Below, in pieces: positions 50,385 to 59,788 of a DNA stretch of 64,000 bases. A program made the translations under genes and the position numbers. The notes beneath the pieces were generated by a model that searched no databases, was not told the DNA's origin, and saw only the letters and a program-made list of their open reading frames with translations. Origin of the DNA: JAAXIE01 sp965204245 (GTDB lineage: Bacteria > Chloroflexota > Dehalococcoidia > Lucifugimonadales > JAAXIE01). How positions within the stretch are numbered: position 1 is the stretch's first letter; each line of letters starts with the position of its first letter. Location of the stretch: assembly GCA_965204245.1 (NCBI GenBank), contig CBDBED010000003.1:124001-188000 (forward strand), in the 5' to 3' direction.

Positions 50385-51554
50385 TCAGGAATCGCAGGGG
50401 GCGAAGGCCATCCGCCTCTCCGGTATGCGTGACCACGGCTCCACCTCTCGCAAACGGTAAATGGGTTTGTGTCCTTCCAACGCTTCCAGTTGGGCCAGGG
50501 CTTCCCGCAGCCTCTCCCGCTGGCGCACCTCTGGGAAGAGGCTAGCCTGACGACCGGGCTCGCCGGTGAGGCCGGACAGGGTCAGGTTCATGGTCTCCAG
50601 AGGACCTGGCAGGACAGTGCCGGACAGGGCGCGCTTGACCGGACCGGAGGCATGGGCGGCATCGGTGGCCGGGGGCCAGAAGGCCACGCGCCTGCGCCAC
50701 AGACCGCCATCATGCACCGCTCCCTCAAAGAGGGCGATGCGCACAGCCCGGCCATGGACTGCCTCGTGGCGGAAGGCGCGGTTCAGCAATCTATCCGCTC
50801 CCAGCAGTACGGTAGACAGCACCGTCGTGGGTGCGTCGAAGGTGAGGGAGCTGGAGACGACCGGCTCGTGGGAGCGTCGTGTCAGGGGACGCTGGTCTAG
50901 GCCCGTGGCCAGCTCCCACGCCAGCTTGCCCTGAGGGCCGAACTCGGCCTGCATGGGACCCAATCCCACGGCAGCCACCTGCCCCAGGGTGTGCAACCCA
51001 AAGCCCATCAGGCGCTCCTTGACCTGCCACTCCACAGGCAGCAGTCCGACTCCGGCATCACGCAGGAAAGCAGAGGCATCATTTTCGGCGCAGTTGGCGC
51101 TGCCACGGGCTGCCCGACCGGCGGCCACTAAAACAGAGAAGCGGTTAGGGCCCAGCCCCACCTGCACCTGTAGCCACGGCGGGGCCGCGTTGAGGAGCAG
51201 GACTGCCACATTGGCTTGTCCCCCGTATAGATGGTCCAAGCCCTTGATGTCCATGCAGGCTTGGCCCAAGGCCGTGTCCTCCAAGGCGATGCAGCGCTCT
51301 TCCAGGGAGTCCAGAACGCCGGACCACGCTTGGCGGTAGGAGTCTATGTCGGCCTCGACTACGACGGCTCCCTTGCAGAGGCCCATGGCTTCCTCCAAGG
51401 GCATGCCGGTCTGTACGCTATGGGCCAAGGGGCTGGCATCGAGCACGGTGCGTTGACGGGTGGCCAGGACCAGGGGACGTTTGGACAGTTCGGGGCGACG
51501 GCGCAACTCGACCTGAACAGCAAAATGGGGTGCCAGAAGACAGGCAATGTCCAT
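50385..51554 (-). CDS. imuB: ImuB-like inactive Y-family polymerase subunit, copy 2
   Basis: A 389-residue ImuB-type protein. As in copy 1 the catalytic residues are missing: ACLLAPHFAVQVE replaces VDxDxFYA and GQACMDIKGLDHLYG replaces the SIDE motif. A helix-hairpin-helix segment (LMGFGLHTLGQVAAVG) and a little-finger domain follow. It ends at ERRMAFAPCDS, where copy 1 continues into the DUF6504-like tail, supplied here by the next gene. GGGAGGGGG just before the ATG is an unusually strong ribosome site and lies within a hairpin. Confidence 0.88.
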   Translation of the reverse strand: MDIACLLAPHFAVQVELRRRPELSKRPLVLATRQRTVLDASPLAHSVQTGMPLEEAMGLCKGAVVVEADIDSYRQAWSGVLDSLEERCIALEDTALGQACMDIKGLDHLYGGQANVAVLLLNAAPPWLQVQVGLGPNRFSVLVAAGRAARGSANCAENDASAFLRDAGVGLLPVEWQVKERLMGFGLHTLGQVAAVGLGPMQAEFGPQGKLAWELATGLDQRPLTRRSHEPVVSSSLTFDAPTTVLSTVLLGADRLLNRAFRHEAVHGRAVRIALFEGAVHDGGLWRRRVAFWPPATDAAHASGPVKRALSGTVLPGPLETMNLTLSGLTGEPGRQASLFPEVRQRERLREALAQLEALEGHKPIYRLREVEPWSRIPERRMAFAPCDS

Positions 51555-51562
51555 AAATCAAC

Positions 51563-51584
51563 CCCCTCCCAAAGGTTGGAGGGG
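51563..51584 (-). promoter_or_regulatory. Hairpin over the imuB copy 2 ribosome site
   Basis: On the minus strand CCCCTCC (51578-51584) can pair with GGAGGGG (51563-51569) around an eight-base loop. The second arm is the ribosome-binding site of the gene starting at 51554, so the stem would hide it. It may be a translational switch or chance. Confidence 0.45.
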
Positions 51585-51671
51585 TAAGTTACAGCGGCGT
51601 TAAGAGGATGGGCAACAGAAAAATGTCATGGGTGAGCTTAAGAGAAGCCTGACTTGTGAGGCCGAGAAGGT

Positions 51672-52145
51672 TTGATGCGATGGGGATTTATTCCCCACTG
51701 GGTCAAGGACCCGAAGGTCGGGCGCCGGATGATAAACGCCAAGGCGGAGATGGTAGCCGAGAGGCCCGCCTTCCGTGAAGCCTCAGGCGTCGGCGGTGCC
51801 CCGTCTTCGCTGACGGCTTCTACGAGTGGCAGAGGAGCGGCAGGGAAAGGAGGCCCATGCGTGTCGTCATGCGGTCGGGTGAGCCCTTCGCCTTCGCGGG
51901 CTGTGGTCCGTCTGGACGGACCCGCAGGGCAATAGTGTGCCGTCGTGCACGATCATCACGACCGCGGCCAACGACCTGCTCAGGCCGATACACGACCGCA
52001 TGCCGGTCATCCTACCCTGCGACCTGTAAGAGTTCTGGCTGGATAAGGGCCTCGAAGACGCCGAGGCGCTCAAAACGAATTCGAATTGCGACACGGTTAG
52101 CGTCGGTGTCAAGCAGGTGGATCAAGACCACGCTACAGGTGTCGA
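51672..52145 (+). pseudogene. Decayed SRAP (YedK/HMCES-like) protein gene
   Basis: Three successive frames give consecutive pieces of the SRAP family: MMRWGFIPHWVKDPK...MINAKAEMVAERPAFREA; then RRRRCPVFADGFYEWQRSGRE...RVVMRSGEPFAFAG; then GLWSVWTDPQGNS...TIITTAANDLLRPIHDRMPVILPCDL. The last piece then meets a TAA where a Tyr codon is expected, before EFWLDKGLEDAEALK. The N-terminal MCGRF with the catalytic Cys is missing. SRAP proteins crosslink to abasic sites in single-stranded DNA and belong to the SOS network, so its remains beside an imuB-dnaE2 cassette are meaningful. At least two indels and one nonsense change are present. Confidence 0.85.
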
Positions 52146-53989
52146 TAGTCTGATGCTGGACATGATCCCCAATAAGGAGGCACTATCCGCTTATCGGGCC
52201 AATATGATCGGAGATTACGCATCACCTGCTCTAGGCGGCATATGGAAGGGGTGCATACACGCCGACTCGACAAGTTACCTGCTATGAGCGTCCGCGGGCA
52301 GGTCAGTGGTGATGATGGCAAAGAAATCCTGGGCATCGCGTTGGTGACAGAGCAGTTGATCATCCAGACCTCCCAACATTTGAATCCCGACATAGGTGCG
52401 ACCCGGGACCGACGGAGGGCGACCGACCTTTTGGCACCCTCGAGGGTGCGATTCACATCCAGTGCCCAAGGGTTGAGTCATTCCACTCCACGGCGTTTCT
52501 TCCCATTGCAATATGCAAAACTCCTGTGTCCCTGGACCGCTCTGCCTTTCGACTACGAAGTGTCGTCTCTGCCCCAAGTGCCAAGGGCTGAGCGGACAGA
52601 TGGCAGTCATTCGCGCGTCCCAAAAGTGATGTCTGAGCAAGAGCACTGTCCCTCTCCGTATCCCCATGTCTACCGATCTAACACTGTCCTGCTCAGGTGT
52701 GCAACCCGTCACTGTCACCATGTCCATGCCGATGGACACCACTTCGTTTAGAACAGTCATATCTAGCATGTTCTGATTTCCCGTAGATCGAATTATAATG
52801 CCGCCCGCGTAATGAGAAAAAATATCTATATCCCAAAATCCCGGAATCCAAAAACTGATCAACCTGGCGGAAGACGATGCCCCCATCCAGTGCTGGTCAG
52901 AAACACCGATCACGTCGTTCGTTCCATCGGTGAGGGAACGCGACAAAGTTATGCTGACGGCCCGCGGTACCAGATCGCAGAGCGCCGGCGTCTTAAGCGC
53001 AATACCTGTTTATGCAAGGATTCTTCAGTCGAATCGCATGCATCCCGAGATGGGTGGAGGAATCCCATAGAGCACGAGATCAAACCAGATTGAATAGGAG
53101 GGCCCTCACCAGATAGGGGCGAGTCCCTTATGGAAGAGAGTGGGTATCCCCTACCGTCTCCATCTCGTTGATTGAGGACTGGGCGCCTACAGGTTGAACG
53201 AGAGCCACAGGGTGAAAGTTTCTTGTTTTCATCCAGTTGGGTGGGGCGAAACATACTCCACTGCGAACTTTCGGTGGGAGGTCCATATCTGAGGAGGAGC
53301 CGGGAACCCGATAAGGCCCTAACGAGCCTTCGGCCCATCCGGTTGGAGGCTCTTCCTGTCCCTCCCCTGATCAATGGTGCTCCTTCTGCTGAATACGGAA
53401 TAGCTTACGGATATGGTCATCTAGGACTCCTGTATCTCTGGGGATGTTTCGAACTCTATTCTTGTCACGTTGGAGCAGTTTTAGACAGTCCCAGGCCCGA
53501 TATGAATTAGATCCCTTCCCTCTGCTAGCAAGTTGCACATCGGGCTAATCACACTTACCGCATCGCTCCTAGCCTCCCCACGGATGCGATGCTCATCGAG
53601 TAAGTGTATGTCGAGCCCGACGCTAGCCCCCAATGCCGTTTCCAACGCCGTCATGCCTGCGGCCATCGGCGACCTCATGTCCACCTTGCCTCAGGACGAG
53701 GCGCACTGCTTGCGCAAAACTCGGGAAAATCGTAAGACCCCAAAAAAATTTTCCACGGCGCGGGCGGCAATATAATTCGATCTACTGCAGATTAGAACTG
53801 TTCTGTATCTGTATGTTCTAACCTTGGTGTTGGCCCAAGGGCGGTCCAATGTCGGACACCTGTGACAGAGTGTTGTGGACAGGCGGAGCAGGCACGGTGT
53901 AAACAGTGTATCCATGCCACCCCTTTAGGCGGCTCGGAGGACACAAGGTGAGTGCTGAGATAAGCCGACGGACCATGGAGGAACACACG
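52146..53989. other. Gene-poor degenerate stretch
   Basis: About 1.8 kb with only overlapping open frames on both strands and no domain I recognise. One 67-codon minus-strand frame (53481-53684) has protein-like composition (GMTALETALGASVGLDIHLLDEH) but cannot be assigned. No tRNA, transposase fragment or regular repeat was found. It looks like decayed DNA between two pseudogenes. Confidence 0.5.
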
Positions 53990-54345
53990 GCATGAGACTA
54001 TCGATGGGCCAGGTTCCTGTCGGTGCTGAATAGCTGGAGAGAGCCTACTACAAGATAGTCCCCACTACTCGGAATCAGTGGAGTACCGAAGTGAGCACAA
54101 GACTGAAGGAATTGATCGCCCGAGCTCCCTTTCGGGAGCCGTTCACCTACCGAGACAATTTGGCCATGAATGCGTACATCATCAGTGAGAAGATTGCGCA
54201 GCGTGAAATGCTGAAAGCAGTCCACGGCCGACCTCAGCATTGCGTCGCCTTCGTAGTCCGCAAGGGTCTTGCCGTCAGTGAACTCTCTCAGCAGACCGGC
54301 GGCACTTTGGATGTCATACAGGTACTTCCGAGCCTCAAGCTTCAT
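53990..54345 (-). pseudogene. HepT-type toxin, frameshifted
   Basis: The first ~42 codons (EARKYLYDIQSAAGLLREFTDGKTLADY...LRSAVD) match HepT/DUF86. After AVD the frame leaves the family: the expected continuation of the RnxLxHxY RNase motif is not readable, and a WGL...LSPAIQH piece that fits the HepT C-terminus appears in another frame with an internal stop. Several lesions are therefore present. The start overlaps the mntA-like gene by 11 bases, the normal mntA-hepT arrangement. The toxin should be inactive. Confidence 0.72.
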
Positions 54346-54643
54346 AGATGGGAGTCCTCGTCTGTTCCACCGACTGAAGGAAGTAGGGATTCCTGATAGC
54401 CGACTCGACTACCAGGTCCACGGGCCTCCCAAAGAGTGTGCCCAGAGCTTCCAATAGCCCAAAGTAAGCGTCTGCATAGGCATTGAGTGCCGCAGGCTGG
54501 AACTCTACAAGGAAGTCTAGGTCACTCTCGTCCGAATCGTATAGACCCGTCGAGGCCGACCCGAACAGGTCGAGCCGCCGTACGCTGTAGGTGAGACACA
54601 TACCCTTCAACTCGTCTGCTCGCTCCTCGACCACCGTGATCAT
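54335..54643 (-). CDS. MntA-type nucleotidyltransferase antitoxin
   Basis: A 102-residue minimal nucleotidyltransferase. The motif LFGSASTGLYDSDESDLDFLVEF contains GS-x10-DxD, the metal and nucleotide site of the MNT family. MntA proteins neutralise HepT by transferring AMP groups to a Tyr of the toxin. The ATG at 54643 has GGGAGGA upstream; the longer open frame before it is not protein-like. Its partner hepT, overlapping downstream, is broken, so this is an orphan antitoxin. Confidence 0.87.
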   Translation of the reverse strand: MITVVEERADELKGMCLTYSVRRLDLFGSASTGLYDSDESDLDFLVEFQPAALNAYADAYFGLLEALGTLFGRPVDLVVESAIRNPYFLQSVEQTRTPIYEA

Positions 54644-55265
54644 CGCAAGTCCTCCCGATTGGCACCAAACCCTAGAGGCTCTAGGTTCGCTTCGATCTCC
54701 GCGTCCAGCTTCCGGCCCTCGACCCGCCGCTCCCTTCATTGTCCGGAGATGCGGACCATCTTCTCTTTGAAAGGGGCACCTTCAAGATTAAGCAAGATTG
54801 AATAGTCCACGATTATTCTGGCCCTAGTGTACTACGGCGTGAAGTTCCAGTTACTACGGTCGCAAGCTGTGATATACGTCGCTTGTAACGGCATTGCCGG
54901 AGAGCCAGATGGAACCTTAGGGTGAGGGAGCCCTTCGCCGGACTGCTATGCCCTTGCAGGGACTTACCATAGTCTGAGTCTCCTGAGAAGGGCCAGTGGC
55001 ACGGCCAACTCCTGCTTGGGCGATGTCCTCGGTGGTGGTGATGTCCTGAGGGTTGGAGGCTGGGCTCATGTTGAGGATGGTTGTGACGACCATGATTGGG
55101 TCGTCCTCGCAAAATCACCTTGAATCCCCCGGTGCCGGCGACATTTCTCATCAGTGAGACCGACCGGGGCTGCCCTCGCAGAACCTGCCTCTAAAGCCTT
55201 GGCCTGCTCTATCGCCGGGTAACTGCGGGGAATTACAATCCAGCGTGCCAGAGCTTCCCAAGATC
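54644..55265. other. Intergenic region without recognised gene
   Basis: About 620 bases between divergent genes. Apart from the ribosome site of the MntA-type gene at the left end I see nothing assignable. Short open frames lack family patterns. Confidence 0.45.
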
Positions 55266-57008
55266 ATGTCAGACACCATCCCACAATTAAGCGAAGGCAC
55301 CGTATCGGCCTGGGTAGGTCCGCGGGGTTTGCGACTCGGCCGCAGCTACTTGGAGAGCGACGCCGTCTTCGACCTGCGCCGCCAGGGCAGCACCCTCAAA
55401 GGCTTCTGTGAGGGGTCCATGCCCCAGCCATATCGGTTGCGTGTCGCCTTCGGCCCCGGTGGGATTGAGGAGTCCCACTGTTCCTGTCCGGTGGGTGACG
55501 GCGGGCATTGCAAGCATGTCGGGGCGCTGCTGCTTGCATGGATGGAGCAGCCCGACTCCTTCCGCGTATTGGAGGAACTGGACGCCGACTTGGAGCAGCG
55601 CACCAAAGGGGAGTTGATCGCCCTTATCAAGCAGATGCTGAAGCTTCAGCCCGACCTGGAAACCCCACTGGAGGTTATCCTGAACGGAGGTGACCGGCGG
55701 AGGGGTCCGGTCAACCCGCAAGTTTACCGCCGCCAGGTATCCTCAGCCCTTCGACGTGGCAGGGACGATTGGAAGGCGTCGCGGAAAATCGCCGCGGATA
55801 TAGGCATTACCTTGAGCGCCGGCGACGGTTTTCTGGCCCTAGTTGACCACGCCAATGCCAGCATAGTGTACCAAGCGGTGGCCCAGGAGATTCTGCAACA
55901 GTGGGATATGATCCTGGACGAAGACGATCTCCTGGTCGAAGTGGTGGACCGGTGTGTAGAAGGTCTGGGAAGTTGTTTGGCCGACGGGGGCGACCAAGCT
56001 GAGGTTAGGAAGAGTTCCCTGCAAACCCTCTTCGACGTATATCGTTTTGATGTGGACTACGGAGGGATTGGGTTAGGGGAGGCCGCGGCGGACTTGATAC
56101 TGAAACACGCCACCGAGGAAGAGAAAGGGACCGTTGCCGGTTGGTTGCGGGGTGCCAAACCCCAAGGCTCGGGCGACGACTATCAACGCCACGCGTATGG
56201 CCGCTTCCTGCTGCACTTGGAGATGACCCATTTGGACGATACTTCCTTCCTGAGCATCTGTCGCGAGAGAGGCCTCTTAATTGACTTGGTAGACCGGCTG
56301 CTGACGACGGGGAGGCTGGAAGAAGCGATAGCCGAGGCCGGGGTGGCCGGGGACTACGACCTGCTTGCCTTGGCTGACATCTTCCGAGAACACGGCTGGG
56401 GCCAGAGGGTGGAACCCTTGTTGGCCGAGAGGACTCAAACCAGCAGGGATCATCGCTTGGGAGAGTGGCTCAAGGAACGCCACATGGAACGGGGGGAGTT
56501 GGCTGAAGCCCTGGCCATAGCCCGAAGGCTGCTGGAGTGGCACCCTGATGTCGACGGGTACCGGGAGGTGCGAGAACTGTCCCTGCAGGTTGGCGACTGG
56601 TGGGAATTGCGTCCGCAGTTGCTGGCAGGGTGGTCCGTCTCCGGGGAATACGGCCTGTTAACCGACGTTTACCTAGAAGAAGGCGAGATAGACCTGGCCC
56701 TCGAATCGGTGAAGCAGGAGAAGCCGGATTATCTCCACGGGGCAGACCGGCTACTCCGGGTGGCCCAGGCTGCCTCGGAGACACGGCCCCATGACGCCCT
56801 CGACATCTACCGGCAGCAAGCGGAGAGCCTGATCGAGGCCCGGGGCCGGAGGAACTACCGGCGAGCGAGCGAGCAACTGATGGAAGTGCGGGACCTGTAT
56901 GTGCGGCTATCCCAGAAACAGGTGTGGGCGGGCTACGTCGCCGAATTGCGAGAACGCCATCGTCGCCTGCCCGCACTGGAGGAGGAGTTGAGGAACGCCG
57001 GTCTATAG
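55266..57008 (+). CDS. SWIM zinc-finger protein
   Basis: A ~580-residue protein with an N-terminal SWIM zinc finger at about residues 65-80: CSCPVGDGGHCKH gives CxC-x7-CxH. The segment before it (GLRLGRSYLESDAV...RRQGSTLKGFCEGS) is the usual strand pair of SWIM proteins. The rest is helical and Leu/Glu-rich, resembling tetratricopeptide-type repeats. SWIM domains bind nucleic acid or proteins; related bacterial proteins often occur with MoxR/VWA or helicase genes, which are absent here. The frame is open back to a GTG at 55245, but ATG 55266 is preferred. YcaO starts 22 bases after its stop. Confidence 0.85.
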   Translation: MSDTIPQLSEGTVSAWVGPRGLRLGRSYLESDAVFDLRRQGSTLKGFCEGSMPQPYRLRVAFGPGGIEESHCSCPVGDGGHCKHVGALLLAWMEQPDSFRVLEELDADLEQRTKGELIALIKQMLKLQPDLETPLEVILNGGDRRRGPVNPQVYRRQVSSALRRGRDDWKASRKIAADIGITLSAGDGFLALVDHANASIVYQAVAQEILQQWDMILDEDDLLVEVVDRCVEGLGSCLADGGDQAEVRKSSLQTLFDVYRFDVDYGGIGLGEAAADLILKHATEEEKGTVAGWLRGAKPQGSGDDYQRHAYGRFLLHLEMTHLDDTSFLSICRERGLLIDLVDRLLTTGRLEEAIAEAGVAGDYDLLALADIFREHGWGQRVEPLLAERTQTSRDHRLGEWLKERHMERGELAEALAIARRLLEWHPDVDGYREVRELSLQVGDWWELRPQLLAGWSVSGEYGLLTDVYLEEGEIDLALESVKQEKPDYLHGADRLLRVAQAASETRPHDALDIYRQQAESLIEARGRRNYRRASEQLMEVRDLYVRLSQKQVWAGYVAELRERHRRLPALEEELRNAGL

Positions 57009-57030
57009 CTCAGCGCCAGGGCTGGGCAGA

Positions 57031-58299
57031 TTGTGTGTGGGAGAAACTCCGTTGACGTTTCGTGAACTGATAGCCATCCCGCCAGCCCTCCGATTCTGGA
57101 AAGCGGAGCTGGCAGATACGACAACTTGGGGATGGACAACCGACGCGGCGGGTGGAGGCTGTACCTGGTGGGATGACGCCGCCGCCATCCGTGCCGTCAC
57201 CGGAGAAGCCATCGAGCATGTCTGCGGCAGTCTCCTCCCGGCAACCTTCGTTCGCGCCTCTGCCAATGACCTAGCCCAGGAGAGGCTGCCACGGCTCGAT
57301 CCTGAAAGTCTCGCGCTTTTCTCGACTGAACAGTACGAAAGCCCGGGCTTTCCCTTTGTCCGGTTCGACAACGACCTCACCGTATTGTGGGTATGGGGGA
57401 CCGATATCCAACGAGAAGTGCCCATCCTCGTCCCGGTATCCGTGACATTTACGGGTTACGCTCTCGGGGCCAACCCCGGCGCGCGCGAGCCCCTCACGAA
57501 CCCACCCGTCAACGCGGGTATCGCCGCCGGGAGCGACTTTAATTCCGCCCTTGAGAATGCCTTGCTTGAGATAATAGAGCGCGACAGTGTCTGGCGTGCT
57601 TGGGTAGAGGGCGGAGCAACGATTGAACTCCGCCAAGTGCCGGGCTGCTTGAAAGACATGGCGCCGGGGCCTAGTGGCAGGTTCGAGATCGAGCCCTTCG
57701 GTTTCCCCAACGATGTTGGTCTTGATGTGGCCGGTGCCCTCATCTCAGACCACGCCACGGGGGTGCGCTTATTGGGCATCGCATGCCGCGATAACTGGGA
57801 GGCAGCTGTGATGAAGGCTGCGGCGGAAGCGTTCCAGCTTCATGTGATTGCGAATGCCCTCCAGGACCCGGATGCGCCAGTCCACCGCAACGCGGACCAG
57901 GGCGGCGCACTAAAGCCGTGGCGCAATGCCCGCGATTATCGGGCGCTTTACCGGAGCGATTATCACGACCTCAGGGACCAGCTCTGTCACGTCCAGATCT
58001 ACCTCGACCCGGATATGGGCCCTCTGCTCGATGCCCAGCTTGTCACAGCCCGATCCCGGCCCGCTTCTGGCAACATCGCATGGACTCCGTCCGGTTCCCT
58101 CATCGATCGCCTCGCTGATATGGACTTCGAAGTTATCGCGGTGGACGTGACCACGGACGACATCCGGGCGGCTGGTTTCTCCGTCGTACGTGCCGTCGTG
58201 CTAGGGATGTACTCGAACGCACCCCGGGCCTTCCCGTTCCTCGGCGGTTGGCGGCTCCGCATGGGCACCCACCTGCCACCGCCGTTGCCCTACGCATGA
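57031..58299 (+). CDS. YcaO-family cyclodehydratase homologue (azoline type)
   Basis: A 422-residue YcaO protein. The ATP-binding helices are visible as AGIAAGSDFNSALENALLEIIERD and NWEAAVMKAAAEAFQL. The N-terminal RLDPESLALFSTEQYESPGFPFVRFD is typical of thiazole/oxazole-forming YcaOs. The last residues PPPLPYA contain PxPxP, the C-terminal motif of azoline-forming cyclodehydratases that distinguishes them from other YcaOs. These enzymes cyclise Cys/Ser/Thr of ribosomal peptides. No E1-like partner, dehydrogenase or precursor peptide is visible nearby. A TTG at 57052 with GGGAGA upstream is an alternative start. The stop overlaps the end of a convergent broken regulator gene. Confidence 0.85.
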   Translation: MCVGETPLTFRELIAIPPALRFWKAELADTTTWGWTTDAAGGGCTWWDDAAAIRAVTGEAIEHVCGSLLPATFVRASANDLAQERLPRLDPESLALFSTEQYESPGFPFVRFDNDLTVLWVWGTDIQREVPILVPVSVTFTGYALGANPGAREPLTNPPVNAGIAAGSDFNSALENALLEIIERDSVWRAWVEGGATIELRQVPGCLKDMAPGPSGRFEIEPFGFPNDVGLDVAGALISDHATGVRLLGIACRDNWEAAVMKAAAEAFQLHVIANALQDPDAPVHRNADQGGALKPWRNARDYRALYRSDYHDLRDQLCHVQIYLDPDMGPLLDAQLVTARSRPASGNIAWTPSGSLIDRLADMDFEVIAVDVTTDDIRAAGFSVVRAVVLGMYSNAPRAFPFLGGWRLRMGTHLPPPLPYA

Positions 58300-59199
58300 C
58301 CGGCCATGCTCTGGGCGGCCTGTGACACGATCACACGGCGCCCCGCGCCCACTCCGGCGTAGCTGACATATCCCTGCCGTTCCAGCACGACCATCGTCCT
58401 TGAGACGGTCGATCGGGTGGCCCGATCGCCGATGCCAGCATCGGTTGGGTGAGCCTGAAGGGGATGAGATGGCCGCCCTCACAGGGTTCGCCAAACCGAT
58501 CAGCAAGCTGTCCGAGAATTCCAAGAAGACGTAGTTCCACGGTGGGACGGGCTCGGACAGCGGCCCACGCTTCCGAACGAATAAGCTGTTCACGCAGTCG
58601 GCCGCTCACTCCCGAACTCATCTGGATGCCTCCCATGGCCAACACCGTATGGCGATATCAGTTGTCGCCACGAGCTCGATGTAACAGCCATCGTTGGGAT
58701 GCCCCGAGAGCAACTCTCCAACGCCGTGGAGCCCGAGAAGAACTTCGTCGCCTTCCGGATGGATCGCCACCCGGGCGATGACCCCTTGGACGATCTCGAC
58801 TGTCGTGTCGTTCGGCACGGGGATCACCGATCGTACCCGGTGATGCCGCTCCCTGACAGTCCTGTTCTCGGCCGATGTTGGGACAAGGGACTGAACAGCC
58901 GATTCGAGCTCATCGGGCGTTGTTGACGACGGGAGAACAGCCATCGCCCCCGCAGCCCGTGCCGCGGCCGCGAAGTCCGGGTCATCCGCGAGGTCCCATG
59001 CAGCCCACCGCACTCCCCTCAAGTCGAGCGACGTCAGGCCCGTCACCGACGTGGCGATAATGACACCCGTCTGATCGAAGCCATTAGCGAGTAGTGCCGC
59101 GTTTCGCCCATCATCGACCACGGCGAGATGGTCAGCCGCGACGACAGCCCTGACGGCATCGCCGTGTGTGCCGATGCCACGGAACCAGACAGCTGCCAT
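58291..59199 (-). pseudogene. Crp/FNR-type regulator with receiver-like N-terminus, frameshifted
   Basis: The N-terminal open frame (193 codons) holds a receiver-like fold (VDDGRNAALLANGFDQTGVII) and a cyclic-nucleotide-binding-like segment. The next frame (58331-58645) holds RSEAWAAVRARPTVELRLLG and LIPFRLTQPMLASAIG, the start of the Crp helix-turn-helix. A third frame supplies TRSTVSRTMVVLERQGYVSYAGVG and ends in TAG overlapping the ycaO stop. A one-base gain at the GGGCCACC run near 58418 would rejoin the last two. The first junction is an ATGA overlap, so a real two-gene split there is possible. As read the DNA-binding domain is broken. Confidence 0.75.
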
Positions 59200-59788
59200 C
59201 TGTTGGCCCCCCGCGTGCGAATCGGAGTTGCCGGCTCCCCCTTCTGGTGACTTGCCGGAACCTCTGTACGGTCACTAGGATACGTTGTCTCGTATGCTGG
59301 AGACACAATGTTGAGGTCCCCCAATTCCGGTGCAGCGGGAATATCAATGCCCTTGCTCAGCCAAAGGGGCACAGAGGACAGCGCGCGATCTCAGTCCACA
59401 GCAGGTGATAAACAGGTTTGCGGCAGACCGAGGTGGCGATAGCGCAGCGCTGCATAGTGGCCGAGGCTTCCCGACAGATACGCGTAACACAGCAGGCCTT
59501 TCCATCGGCGGCATTCCAAGTACGGGAGACTGAAGGTCGCCAGGGCCACCACACTGGACAAAATCAAGAACCTTCACACTGACTCTGTCACTCGATCTAT
59601 AGACACGCTGTCAGTCTAGGCAACGGTTGAATTGCAACTAGCGGACTCCTTCTTCAAGACTTGACTCGAGACACCTCTAGGAAGAGGTGCCTATGGACGG
59701 GCGAACCGGTCAGTGAGCATCGATCTTGATTGTGGGTTCGATAGCCGAGGGAAAGGGTGGAACATCGGTCTATAATTCTGCTGAGGTG
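59200..59788. other. Intergenic region
   Basis: About 590 bases between the broken regulator and the aldo/keto reductase. It contains a TATAAT at 59771-59776, 13 bases before the next ATG, with no good -35. No precursor-peptide-like Cys/Ser/Thr-rich frame with a ribosome site is seen. Short frames on both strands are not assignable. Confidence 0.45.

Noticed and set aside
53481..53684. 67-codon minus-strand frame with protein-like composition
   Set aside because: No family recognised, no clear ribosome site, and it lies inside decayed sequence; kept only as a note.
59043..59372. Minus-strand frame upstream of the Crp-type regulator as a RiPP precursor
   Set aside because: Lacks a Cys/Ser/Thr-rich core and a ribosome site, and it overlaps the regulator in another frame.
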